DNA of 64,000 nucleotides from Paenibacillus macquariensis (GTDB lineage Bacteria > Bacillota > Bacilli > Paenibacillales > Paenibacillaceae): contig NZ_FTNK01000005.1 of the NCBI RefSeq assembly GCF_900156375.1, forward strand, positions 186,001-250,000. Direction: 5' to 3'. This document shows positions 29,201-36,213 of the stretch, in pieces. The number at the start of each line of letters is the position of its first letter. Within the stretch, counting starts at the first letter, position 1. Below the pieces are notes generated by a model, which was given only the letters and a program-made list of their open reading frames with translations, did no database searches and was not told where the DNA came from. The translations under genes were made by a program, and so were the position numbers.

Positions 29201-29368
29201 GTATCGGAGTACGCTTTGGATGCGAAGATCGAGGTGAAGGATCCTGTTACTGGTCGAACGTATGCGTTCGTGCTTGAGCAGGAACGTTCTGTTCTCTTTG
29301 CAACAGACACAACCGGATCCCTAATTGGCGTCTATCGTCCACATGAAGTTGAAATCAACGTAAATTAA
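26243..29368 (+). CDS. Large (beta/alpha)8 clan-A glycosidase, family not assigned (beta-mannosidase/beta-galactosidase-like)
   Basis: A 1041-residue enzyme without signal peptide. Residues ~1-240 look like a class-I glutamine-amidotransferase-like domain (GGCFINMHAPY, YLKRGGGLISIGG), a fold also seen as the trimerisation domain of GH42. A beta-sandwich (~240-355) and a (beta/alpha)8 barrel follow. WDLINEPS (E501) is the probable acid/base and LIQETGVMY (E667) the probable nucleophile, with spacing typical of clan A. A second Rossmann-like domain and a small beta domain end the chain. In this operon the missing step of N-glycan breakdown is cleavage of Man-beta-1,4-GlcNAc, so a beta-mannosidase role is attractive. 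Beta-galactosidase is the main alternative. Confidence 0.72.
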   Translation: MSKPIVIFYDSDFPIFGSISEQAIESMSRFGTIVNGDQLAEALRGTEGGCFINMHAPYFPKLAWSDILDYLKRGGGLISIGGAPFKHPVRREGGQWHVEAEQTSYHQQLYIHEALRVDCSSIQSLVASDDIPLLKGQESLFTPSTDTWNLVPHTTKTSDLPHQMGSSGPMSTRIYPLLKGLVMDGREMAAPVVLWENTLGLFGGSRWLFVNTPVTASLGEQEGLSAIQTWADFCAKGVTEMWIKPTYGSYESGERAMLTLQIQQLERAIASSQKEEPWKFTITVQHEEDASLRWSHNMEMQANAELNIVRIPVPLEIRSGLYQIECQAEASDGEVRVLRQGFWGHAPEMLAAGEPVTAGRDYFIKDGRPLPVVGMTYMTSDVARKFLFLPNVAVWNRDMAQMRKAGINWIRTGIWTAYRNVMQDDGHVSEDVLRAIDAFIMTAKKNDLQVTFTFFSFTPETWGGVNPYLDPQSVEAQKRFIRSIVSRHKETSNVDWDLINEPSMFDPVRIFSAGPSSCHDRFESQAFVEWLQARHGVIEVLQERWNMTPDELPSFASAQLPESSEINFDVQDMHNAKRGTRWLDYCLFSMDMHNRWAKQLNDTIKEQCPGHMVTVGQDEGLGAQRPSPFFYEEAVDYTTVHSWWFNDYLTWDGIFAKTPNKPNLIQETGVMYVETPDGLAKRSEQELHSLLERKYAYAFGTAGAGAVHWIWNTNFYMDNANESHIGALRADGTEKPEANVSYDFGQFIEGIRDVFGDRKLEEVAAVFPYSNDFSNRKLAFDATTQLTRILAYDLKVPFRGASEYHLDDLEKNPVKLIMLPSAHNFDDAAMEQLIRIVEETGAVLLATGPLSIDAYWRPTDRLSDILGKRELRNVRREEVLDLQGQALPVSFGHRRIAEVTKEASVHRSLDNAIGDSVVNIPLGKGRLIWSPLPVELSGQKDTTAALYRYAMDVAGVERELEWVSGGNLAGVYGRKLSFANGALFTFVSEYALDAKIEVKDPVTGRTYAFVLEQERSVLFATDTTGSLIGVYRPHEVEINVN

Positions 29369-29377
29369 TAATCTCAG

Positions 29378-29409
29378 GTTCTACGTTAAGCGTCTGTTTA
29401 ACGTAGAAC
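29378..29409 (+). repeat. Perfect intercistronic hairpin without T tract
   Basis: GTTCTACGTTAA (29378-29389) and its exact complement (29398-29409) with an 8-base loop lie between the clan-A enzyme and the second GH38. No T run follows, so mRNA processing or 3' protection is more likely than termination. Confidence 0.7.
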
Positions 29410-29435
29410 GTATTTCATACTAGGGGGTTCTCACA

Positions 29436-32177
29436 ATGGAAGCATCAAGTAAACGTCAGACTGCTCACATCATTTCACATACACACTGGGACCGTGAATG
29501 GTATCTACCTTATGAGAAGCACCACGTGCGTCTTGTACAATTGGTTGATGCATTACTGGATAAGTTAGATTCAGGGACCGAGTTCAAGAGTTTCTTTCTC
29601 GATGGACAAACGATTATTTTGGAAGATTACCTACAGGTTCGCCCTGAGAATTTAGAGCGTCTGCAGAAATATATTACAGAAGGACGCCTTCTGATTGGAC
29701 CTTGGTACATCCTACAAGATGCGTTCCTGACAAGCGGTGAAGCGAACGTACGTAATATGCAGATCGGTCATCAGGATTCGAAGCGATATGGAGAGCCAGC
29801 TAAGATCGGTTATTTCCCTGACACCTTCGGACTTGTTGGTCAGACTCCACAGTTAATGCAACAATCTGGGATCACGAATGCCTTTTTCGGACGAGGTGTG
29901 AAACCAACGGGATTCAATAATACCGTATCCGATGGTGGTTATGAGTCTTCGTTCTCTGAGCTTGTGTGGGAAGGTCCAGACGGATCTAAAGTGCTTGGAA
30001 TTCTGTTTGCCAACTGGTATTCGAACGGAAACGAAGTACCTGTAGATGAAGCTGAAGCAAAATTATTCTGGGAGCGTAAGCTTTCTGATGTGGAGAAGTT
30101 CGCATCTACTAGTGAGCTACTATTCATGAATGGTTGCGATCACCAACCTGTTCAACTGGATTTGCCGGAAGCGATCGAAACGGCTAAAAAGTTGTATCCG
30201 GATATCGACTTTGTTCATTCGAATTTCCCAGATTATCTTAAGGCAGTTGAGGGAGAAATGGATCTCGACAACCTTTCTTCTGTAAAAGGCGAGCTACGTA
30301 GCCAGCGCACAGACGGATGGGGAACGCTAGTAAACACGGCATCAGCTCGCGTCTATTTGAAACAGATGAATCAAGAAGGACAGGTTATGCTAGAGAAGTT
30401 AGCTGAGCCACTTGCTACGTTCGCTCAAGTGCTGGGCAAGGAATATCCTCATCATCTGTTCACCTATGCTTGGAAGACGTTGATGCAGAATCACCCGCAT
30501 GACAGCATTTGTGGTTGTAGCGTAGATGAAGTACACCGTGAAATGGTTACTCGTTTTGATAAAAGCCGCCATGTAACGGAAACCATTGTTGACGATAGTA
30601 AGCTTGCTATTGCATCTGCTGTGAATACTTCTGGGTTCGCTAAATATGGTGAGGACGTTCTTCCGTTTGTTGTCATGAATATGACGGGTTGGAGCCGCAC
30701 CGGTACGGTGAGCATCGTACTTGACGCAGCGCGTCTGTATTTGAGAGAAGGTTTCACTCTGGAAGAAACATCTCGTCGTATGAAAGAGCTCGACTTGAGT
30801 GGTCGTGTACTTGTAGACGAACAAGGAAATGTCTTGGCATACACAATGGAGGATTTGGGTCTTCAGTTTGGCTACGACTTGCCAGATGACATGTTCCGCC
30901 AGCCGTATATGTGTCGCCGAGTAAAACTTACATTCCAGTCAGAAGAAGTTCCGGCATTGGGTCTTCGCTCATACGCTTGGATCCGTCGTACTGACGCATT
31001 GCCATTAGCGGTTGATTCCCTGCTTCAAGGAGACCGGGTAATGGAGAATAAGTCACTTAAGGTAGAGATCAAAGATGATGGTTCATTCACATTGATTGAC
31101 AAAAATAGTGGCAAGACTTACTTGGATCTTGGTGTGTACGAGAACACTGGTGATATCGGTAACGAGTACATGTACATGCAGCCAGTGAACGAACAGGCTT
31201 TGACGACAAAAGGTCTTAAAGCGAACATTTCCGTCTTGGAAGATACATCTTACCGAGCTTCTGTGGAAATTAAGCATGACTGGGAAATTCCTGCTTCGGC
31301 AGATGATTTGCTTGACGAGGAACAGCGGGCACTGGTGTACTATCCAGAGCGTAAAGCACAGCGCAGCAGTCGCACTGTCATTCTGAAGCTTCGCACTGTA
31401 ATTAGCTTAGAGCGTGGCGGTAAGGGCGTGCACATCGAAACAACGATAGACAACCTTGCTAAGGATCATAGAGTTCGTGCGTTGTTCCCAACGGATATTA
31501 ACAACACCGTGCATCATGTGGATTCCATGTTCGAGATTCCTGAGCGTGATATCGAGCCAGCTGCAGAGTGGTCTAATCCGAGTAACACGCAACATCAGCA
31601 GGCCTTTGTGGATATGAGTGATGATAACGCTGGTCTTACGGTCGCTAACTTTGGATTGAACGAATATGAAGTACTTCGAGATGGTCGTAACACGATTGCA
31701 ATCACGTTGCTACGCAGTGTGGGAGAACTTGGAGACTGGGGCTTGTTCCCTACACCGGAAGCGCAATGTCTCGGGGAACACACCGTACGTATGGAGCTTA
31801 TCCCACACAACGGTAATGGTATGACTTCAGGTGCTTATGCAGAGGCATATCAGTTCCAGATTCCTTGGACAGTGTGTCAGACGGATGTTCATGAAGGAGT
31901 AATTGCTCCAGTATATACACCATTTGAATGGGAGAACAAAGAACTTGCATTCTCCTCACTTAAAATGAACCAGGAGACTGGAGATATGCTTCTTCGTTGG
32001 TATAACATGAGTCAGAAGAAGACAGACCTGACGTTTAATTCTTCTATTCCGCAACAGCATTTCTATAAGACCACGATTTTGGAAGAGGCGAGTCAGCCAA
32101 TTTCCAGCAAGGAAGCAGGAGCTTTGTCCTTAGAGATCGGTCCATGTGAAATTGTAACGGTTGGTATTCGACGCTAG
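29436..32177 (+). CDS. GH38 alpha-mannosidase, streptococcal SpGH38-like (alpha-1,3-mannosidase type)
   Basis: A 913-residue cytoplasmic alpha-mannosidase unlike its neighbour at 21776. The catalytic domain starts at the N-terminus: HIISHTHWDREWY (H17, D19 zinc ligands), the FPDTFG nucleophile D129, and NGCDHQPVQLD with a further metal His. The blocks QNHPHDSICGCSVDEVHREM and TPEAQCLGEH are shared with Streptococcus pyogenes SpGH38, an alpha-1,3-mannosidase, and with E. coli MngB. GH38 plus GH125 in one cluster is the pattern of the streptococcal N-glycan loci. TAGGGGG lies 8 bases upstream of ATG. It is the last gene of the operon before a strong terminator. Confidence 0.93.
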   Translation: MEASSKRQTAHIISHTHWDREWYLPYEKHHVRLVQLVDALLDKLDSGTEFKSFFLDGQTIILEDYLQVRPENLERLQKYITEGRLLIGPWYILQDAFLTSGEANVRNMQIGHQDSKRYGEPAKIGYFPDTFGLVGQTPQLMQQSGITNAFFGRGVKPTGFNNTVSDGGYESSFSELVWEGPDGSKVLGILFANWYSNGNEVPVDEAEAKLFWERKLSDVEKFASTSELLFMNGCDHQPVQLDLPEAIETAKKLYPDIDFVHSNFPDYLKAVEGEMDLDNLSSVKGELRSQRTDGWGTLVNTASARVYLKQMNQEGQVMLEKLAEPLATFAQVLGKEYPHHLFTYAWKTLMQNHPHDSICGCSVDEVHREMVTRFDKSRHVTETIVDDSKLAIASAVNTSGFAKYGEDVLPFVVMNMTGWSRTGTVSIVLDAARLYLREGFTLEETSRRMKELDLSGRVLVDEQGNVLAYTMEDLGLQFGYDLPDDMFRQPYMCRRVKLTFQSEEVPALGLRSYAWIRRTDALPLAVDSLLQGDRVMENKSLKVEIKDDGSFTLIDKNSGKTYLDLGVYENTGDIGNEYMYMQPVNEQALTTKGLKANISVLEDTSYRASVEIKHDWEIPASADDLLDEEQRALVYYPERKAQRSSRTVILKLRTVISLERGGKGVHIETTIDNLAKDHRVRALFPTDINNTVHHVDSMFEIPERDIEPAAEWSNPSNTQHQQAFVDMSDDNAGLTVANFGLNEYEVLRDGRNTIAITLLRSVGELGDWGLFPTPEAQCLGEHTVRMELIPHNGNGMTSGAYAEAYQFQIPWTVCQTDVHEGVIAPVYTPFEWENKELAFSSLKMNQETGDMLLRWYNMSQKKTDLTFNSSIPQQHFYKTTILEEASQPISSKEAGALSLEIGPCEIVTVGIRR

Positions 32178-32207
32178 AACGAGGTTAATAGGATTTAAAA
32201 GATAAGA

Positions 32208-32256
32208 AAAAGGGGCTATTCCAAGTCATTGTAGATGACGAGGAGTAGCCCCTTTT
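32208..32256. terminator. Bidirectional terminator between module A and the isomerase operon
   Basis: AAAAGGGGCTA (32208-32218) pairs exactly with TAGCCCCTTTT (32246-32256); the long loop contains weaker internal pairing. A and T runs on either side fit use in both directions. Confidence 0.85.
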
Positions 32257-32307
32257 GTGTATGAATTAAGATTCTATTGTGCGGATAATAATGGCATGTA
32301 CTGTACT

Positions 32308-33165
32308 TTATACTTCGTTCCAGATTCGGTTTACGTTATTAAAGGCAATTTGGGTACCTTTGCGGCATTCTTCCATGCCTTCGTATTCAATAGACATGTA
32401 ATTGTCATAACCGGATTGTTTCACGATACGCAGAATTTCATATAAATTGAGATCTCCTTGACCGGCGATTGCTCCGCGTAGGAATTCGCCTCCAGCACTC
32501 TTGAACCAACCTTCGCCTGGGTTACGGTCAGCAGGACGGATGTAGAAGTCTTTAATATGCACCATTGATGCGTAATTAATATTATTCTTCACAGCGAATA
32601 TTGGGTTTTCATCCACGCATACGAAGTTCCCGACATCAAGCGTCGTCTTGAAATTAGGACGGTCTACAGCATGAATGAGAGCCTGTACACGGTCGCTTGC
32701 TTGTACGTAATAACCATGGTTCTCTACACTTGTCGTAATGTCATATTGCTTAGCATGATCAGCAATACGCTGGCAAGCATGCGCGATGCGGGATAAATCT
32801 TCATTGAATCGAGCAATGGACGTATCTTGGCGTGAAGCTACATCATGGCGCATTAGTTTTGCTCCAAGGCGATGGACACGATCTACTTCGCTAATGACAC
32901 GTTGAATTTCGGCCTCATAAGCTTCTTCTGTATCCGTGATGAAGTTCGCTCCGATGGCATAATTGGAAATAGCGATGCCTACTTCTGCTGCTTTTTCGCG
33001 AATTTGATCTTCCAATTCGGGATTACTATTGAAATCGAATCCAAACGGAACGATTTCGATATGTTGAGCGCCAATGTCGGCTACCCAAGAAATAACGTCC
33101 TGAATGCTCATGTTATCTGCTGCCATAGCTTGATACAAACTATAAGAACTAACGCCTAATTTCAT
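32308..33165 (-). CDS. Xylose-isomerase-like TIM-barrel protein (sugar isomerase/epimerase family), copy 1
   Basis: A 285-residue AP-endonuclease-2/xylose-isomerase-type TIM barrel. Visible metal-site features include the Glu in HIEIVPF, HDV, SVENHGYY, DVGNF, HIKDFY and SIEYEG. Members isomerise or epimerise sugars or sugar phosphates, and some cleave 3-keto-glycosides. ATG at 33165 has AAAGGAG upstream; a longer frame to 33276 lacks a site and would enter the preceding gene. It is third in a minus-strand operon behind a second isomerase and a dehydrogenase. Substrate unknown. Confidence 0.82.
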   Translation of the reverse strand: MKLGVSSYSLYQAMAADNMSIQDVISWVADIGAQHIEIVPFGFDFNSNPELEDQIREKAAEVGIAISNYAIGANFITDTEEAYEAEIQRVISEVDRVHRLGAKLMRHDVASRQDTSIARFNEDLSRIAHACQRIADHAKQYDITTSVENHGYYVQASDRVQALIHAVDRPNFKTTLDVGNFVCVDENPIFAVKNNINYASMVHIKDFYIRPADRNPGEGWFKSAGGEFLRGAIAGQGDLNLYEILRIVKQSGYDNYMSIEYEGMEECRKGTQIAFNNVNRIWNEV

Positions 33166-33199
33166 GATGATTTGCTCCTTTGGCAATATATTGTTTGCT

Positions 33200-34078
33200 T
33201 TAACCCCGATATGCTTGGATGAAAGAGACCGCTTTACGGATATCTTCTTCTGGATTTGTTCCGACTTCTCGTTCAATTGTTAAATAGCCGTTGTAACCAA
33301 TTTCCTGAAGTGCTGCGAAGTAGGCTTTGAAATCAACTTTACCTTCACCAAGTGGAACTTCCTCAAAAGCGGCACCGGATGCTGCCATTTCAGCGATTTT
33401 GGCATGATCCATTGCACCGTAACCAAGATAACCATACACGTCTCTAGGGTCAACAGTACGTAGGCGTTTGCCATCTTTGACATGGGTATGCACAAGGTAG
33501 TCCTTCAGAGTCTTGACGCCTTCAACTGGATCATCACCAGTGACCATGACCATATTTGCTGGATCGAAATTGACGGAGACTCCGTTGGTATGCAACGTAT
33601 CTAGAAAGCTCTTTAAATGAGCAGCTGGTTCAGGACCCGTCTCAATCGCGTAATAGGCATTCATGCTCTTCGCATACACTCCGAGTTCATCGCATGCACG
33701 TTGCATGGCGTCATAAATACGACTGTTCTTGTCGTCCGGCACAATACCAATATGAGTTGTTACGATGTTACTACCGAGCTCTACAGCCAAATCAAGAATT
33801 CGTTTGGATTTCTCGACTTTTTCAGGGTTCACCTCAGCATCTTGGAAGCCATGACCAGCCAAATCACCGCAAAGCGCTGAAATTTCGAGCCCTAGACCGT
33901 CGATATAACTACGAAGTTCTCTGCGTTTAGCAGCATTTAACATAGCAGGGTCCATTTCGCCAGCTACGGCATAGATTTGTACGCCATCCGCACCTACTTC
34001 TTTTGCCTTTTTCAGACCTTCTAGAACACCTATACCAAAGCTGTCTACAATGACACCGATTTTGTTGTTTAATTTCAT
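33200..34078 (-). CDS. Xylose-isomerase-like TIM-barrel protein (sugar isomerase/epimerase family), copy 2
   Basis: A 292-residue TIM-barrel protein, only distantly similar to copy 1. Motifs on successive strands include GVQIYAV, SALCGDLAGHGF, VTTHIGIV, AIETGPEP, NFDPANM, HTHVKDG, PLGEG and TIEREVG. These His/Glu/Asp positions are those expected of the divalent-metal site in this superfamily. The start ATG at 34078 follows GAAGGAGGCAAG. It lies 34 bases before copy 1 and 21 after the dehydrogenase, so the three are co-transcribed. Two different isomerase-like proteins with one dehydrogenase suggest an oxidise/act/reduce route on a sugar. Confidence 0.83.
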   Translation of the reverse strand: MKLNNKIGVIVDSFGIGVLEGLKKAKEVGADGVQIYAVAGEMDPAMLNAAKRRELRSYIDGLGLEISALCGDLAGHGFQDAEVNPEKVEKSKRILDLAVELGSNIVTTHIGIVPDDKNSRIYDAMQRACDELGVYAKSMNAYYAIETGPEPAAHLKSFLDTLHTNGVSVNFDPANMVMVTGDDPVEGVKTLKDYLVHTHVKDGKRLRTVDPRDVYGYLGYGAMDHAKIAEMAASGAAFEEVPLGEGKVDFKAYFAALQEIGYNGYLTIEREVGTNPEEDIRKAVSFIQAYRG

Positions 34079-34099
34079 CTCAATCTTGCCTCCTTCAAA

Positions 34100-35137
34100 T
34101 TAGAATTGAATTTCGCGACCTTCAGCAGCCGATTGATAAATAGCGTTTAGTATTTTGATCATTTCTACGCCATCTTCCACGGGACTGTTCGTTTCGATAA
34201 TACCCAAGCAACTGTCTACAAAATGGTTGATCTCATTCTGGAAGCTTCCTTGGAAATCAAATGCAGGTTGGGTGATTTGTGGTTCGATATTGATCATAGT
34301 GTTGTGTTGTTCCGTCACGATCGACAATTTCGGTTCCACTTCCGCACCGCCCTTCGAACCATAAAGATTGACTTGGGCCGAATCTTGCTTCGCATGAAGG
34401 GAGAAGCTCACATCCACCAATAAGGATGCTCCATTCTCAAATCGGACCAATGCATTTGCCATGTCCTCAACATCGTTACGTGTTGCGTCATAATCTGCCG
34501 CCTGATAGAAGTCATAATTCTCTATATTAGAGCGGTTGCCAAGTTTAGAGTAGGTGTTACCGCTGACTGATTTGACTTTAGGTTTGCCCATCAAGTACCA
34601 GCACAGATCGATCACGTGTACACCAATGTCGATAAGTGGGCCTCCGCCTGAGCGATCTTTATCGGAGAACCAGCCCCCTGGGTTGCCGAGCCGGCGAATC
34701 ATGCTAGCTTTGGCGAAGTAGATGTCACCAAGATCGCCAGCATCAATAAATTTCTTTAATACAGCGATATTAGAAGCGTGACGACGGACATAACCGACCT
34801 GAAGCATCTTACCTGTCTTCCGTACAGCCTCTTCTACTTTTAGAGCTTCGTCTACTGTTTTGCAAAGTGGCTTCTCGCACAATACATTCTTATCGGCTTC
34901 AAGAGCGGCAATACTGATCTCAGCATGTGAATTGTTCCAGGTACAGATACTTACCGCTTGTACTTCCGAGTTGGCAAGGAGTTCATGATAATCAGATTTC
35001 TCAGCTGTTCTACGGGCTCTCTCTTCGTTCAAATCGCAGACTGCCCACAGTTTTACTTTCGGGTTGGCTTGATAGGCGTGCAAGTGTGATTCGGAGATCG
35101 ACCCATTACCAATAAGACCTATTTTTATTGGGTTCAT
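34100..35137 (-). CDS. Gfo/Idh/MocA-family NAD(P)-dependent sugar dehydrogenase, set 1
   Basis: A 345-residue two-domain oxidoreductase. The N-terminal Rossmann fold has GLIGNGSISESHL, and the family catalytic motif CEKPL (Lys) comes near residue 92. The C-terminal alpha/beta domain has GGPLIDIGVHVIDL, where Asp and His are the usual second catalytic positions. Such enzymes oxidise a ring hydroxyl of sugars or inositols. It is the first gene of the minus-strand set with the two TIM-barrel proteins and is divergent from an AraC regulator, which probably controls it. An operator would lie in the 130-base divergent gap. Confidence 0.88.
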   Translation of the reverse strand: MNPIKIGLIGNGSISESHLHAYQANPKVKLWAVCDLNEERARRTAEKSDYHELLANSEVQAVSICTWNNSHAEISIAALEADKNVLCEKPLCKTVDEALKVEEAVRKTGKMLQVGYVRRHASNIAVLKKFIDAGDLGDIYFAKASMIRRLGNPGGWFSDKDRSGGGPLIDIGVHVIDLCWYLMGKPKVKSVSGNTYSKLGNRSNIENYDFYQAADYDATRNDVEDMANALVRFENGASLLVDVSFSLHAKQDSAQVNLYGSKGGAEVEPKLSIVTEQHNTMINIEPQITQPAFDFQGSFQNEINHFVDSCLGIIETNSPVEDGVEMIKILNAIYQSAAEGREIQF

Positions 35138-35267
35138 TGTGTACGTTTACATCCTTTCATTATCCATGCATTTTTTTCATGATTAGCTCATTATTTTGCA
35201 TAGACATGTTTTATTTGTTCATGTAAGATTAATTTAACATACTTGTTTAAAGGGGAGAATGGTTAGG

Positions 35268-36128
35268 ATGACAAAATATATGGACTATATGATCAGTAAT
35301 CATCCGATCCGAGTATATAACCCGATGGTAGATTCAAGCAAACTGAAAATCAAGTCGCTTACCATTGTAAATTCAGGACATTTACCGGCAAGGACACTCC
35401 AAAGAATAGATGCAAATTTCAAATCCTGGGCTTTCGTCATGATTACGGGTGGTGGTGGTTTTTATCAGGTGAATGGTGGTGAGAGACAGGCGGTTGAAGC
35501 AGGAAGTTGGTTCTGTCTATATCCTGGTGCTATTTTTAATTATGGTCCGCATAAGGATGGGTATTGGGATGAGTATTATTTTACAGTAGACGGCGTTAGA
35601 GTAGACGAGTGGCTTGAGAATTGGCTAACAGATCCCGGACTTCTTAAGCATGCGGACATTGATGAAGCTTTTATTCATAAGATGGAATTGATGTTCATGC
35701 TCATTGACAGTGGTGTCCCGAGTAATCTGGACCGCGCATCCATGATGTTGGAATCTTTCTTGTATGAACTTGTTGCTCAAAGTGATAAGAGTGAAGCAGG
35801 TAATCGAGGGAGCCAAGTATTGAAAGTCATCGATGATATCTCTCATTCACTTCACCTATCACAAGAGCCTGAGGATATGGCGGCAAGACATCATATTTCA
35901 GTGTCCACACTACGAAGAATCATTCATGAGTATACAGGATTCCCTTTGAATGAATTTCTTCACCGTCTCAAAGCCGCAGAAGCAAAGAATATCTTGCTCA
36001 ATTCGGAGCTGACTGTAAAGGAAGTGGGTGAAGCGCTCGGTTATAAAGATACGTTCTATTTCTCCCGAGTATTCAAACGTATAACAGGTCTTTCTCCAAG
36101 GAACTACCGTGGGAGAGTTGGTCAGTAA
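35268..36128 (+). CDS. AraC-family transcriptional regulator with cupin sensor
   Basis: A 286-residue regulator. The N-terminal half is a cupin-like ligand domain (MITGGGGFYQVNG, SWFCLYPGAIFNYGP). The C-terminal ~100 residues have two helix-turn-helix motifs (DMAARHHISVSTLRRIIHEY and VKEVGEALGYKDTFYFSRVF, then ITGLSPRNYR). It is divergent from the dehydrogenase/isomerase operon and 85 bases ahead of the GH20 gene on the same strand, so both are likely targets. ATG 35268 is chosen because AGGGGAG sits 10 bases upstream; ATG 35259 is too close to it. Confidence 0.88.
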   Translation: MTKYMDYMISNHPIRVYNPMVDSSKLKIKSLTIVNSGHLPARTLQRIDANFKSWAFVMITGGGGFYQVNGGERQAVEAGSWFCLYPGAIFNYGPHKDGYWDEYYFTVDGVRVDEWLENWLTDPGLLKHADIDEAFIHKMELMFMLIDSGVPSNLDRASMMLESFLYELVAQSDKSEAGNRGSQVLKVIDDISHSLHLSQEPEDMAARHHISVSTLRRIIHEYTGFPLNEFLHRLKAAEAKNILLNSELTVKEVGEALGYKDTFYFSRVFKRITGLSPRNYRGRVGQ

Positions 36129-36213
36129 CACCTTTTCAGCAAAATATAAGAAAGTATAAGTTTCATTTGATATCATGCAATCAAACTATAGTCAGACAGA
36201 TGGAGGTAGAGCA

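Noticed and set aside
35137..35152. TTGTGTACGTTTACA as a third cre box
   Set aside because: It has two mismatches in the AA part of the consensus and abuts the start codon of the dehydrogenase gene, so it is too weak to call.
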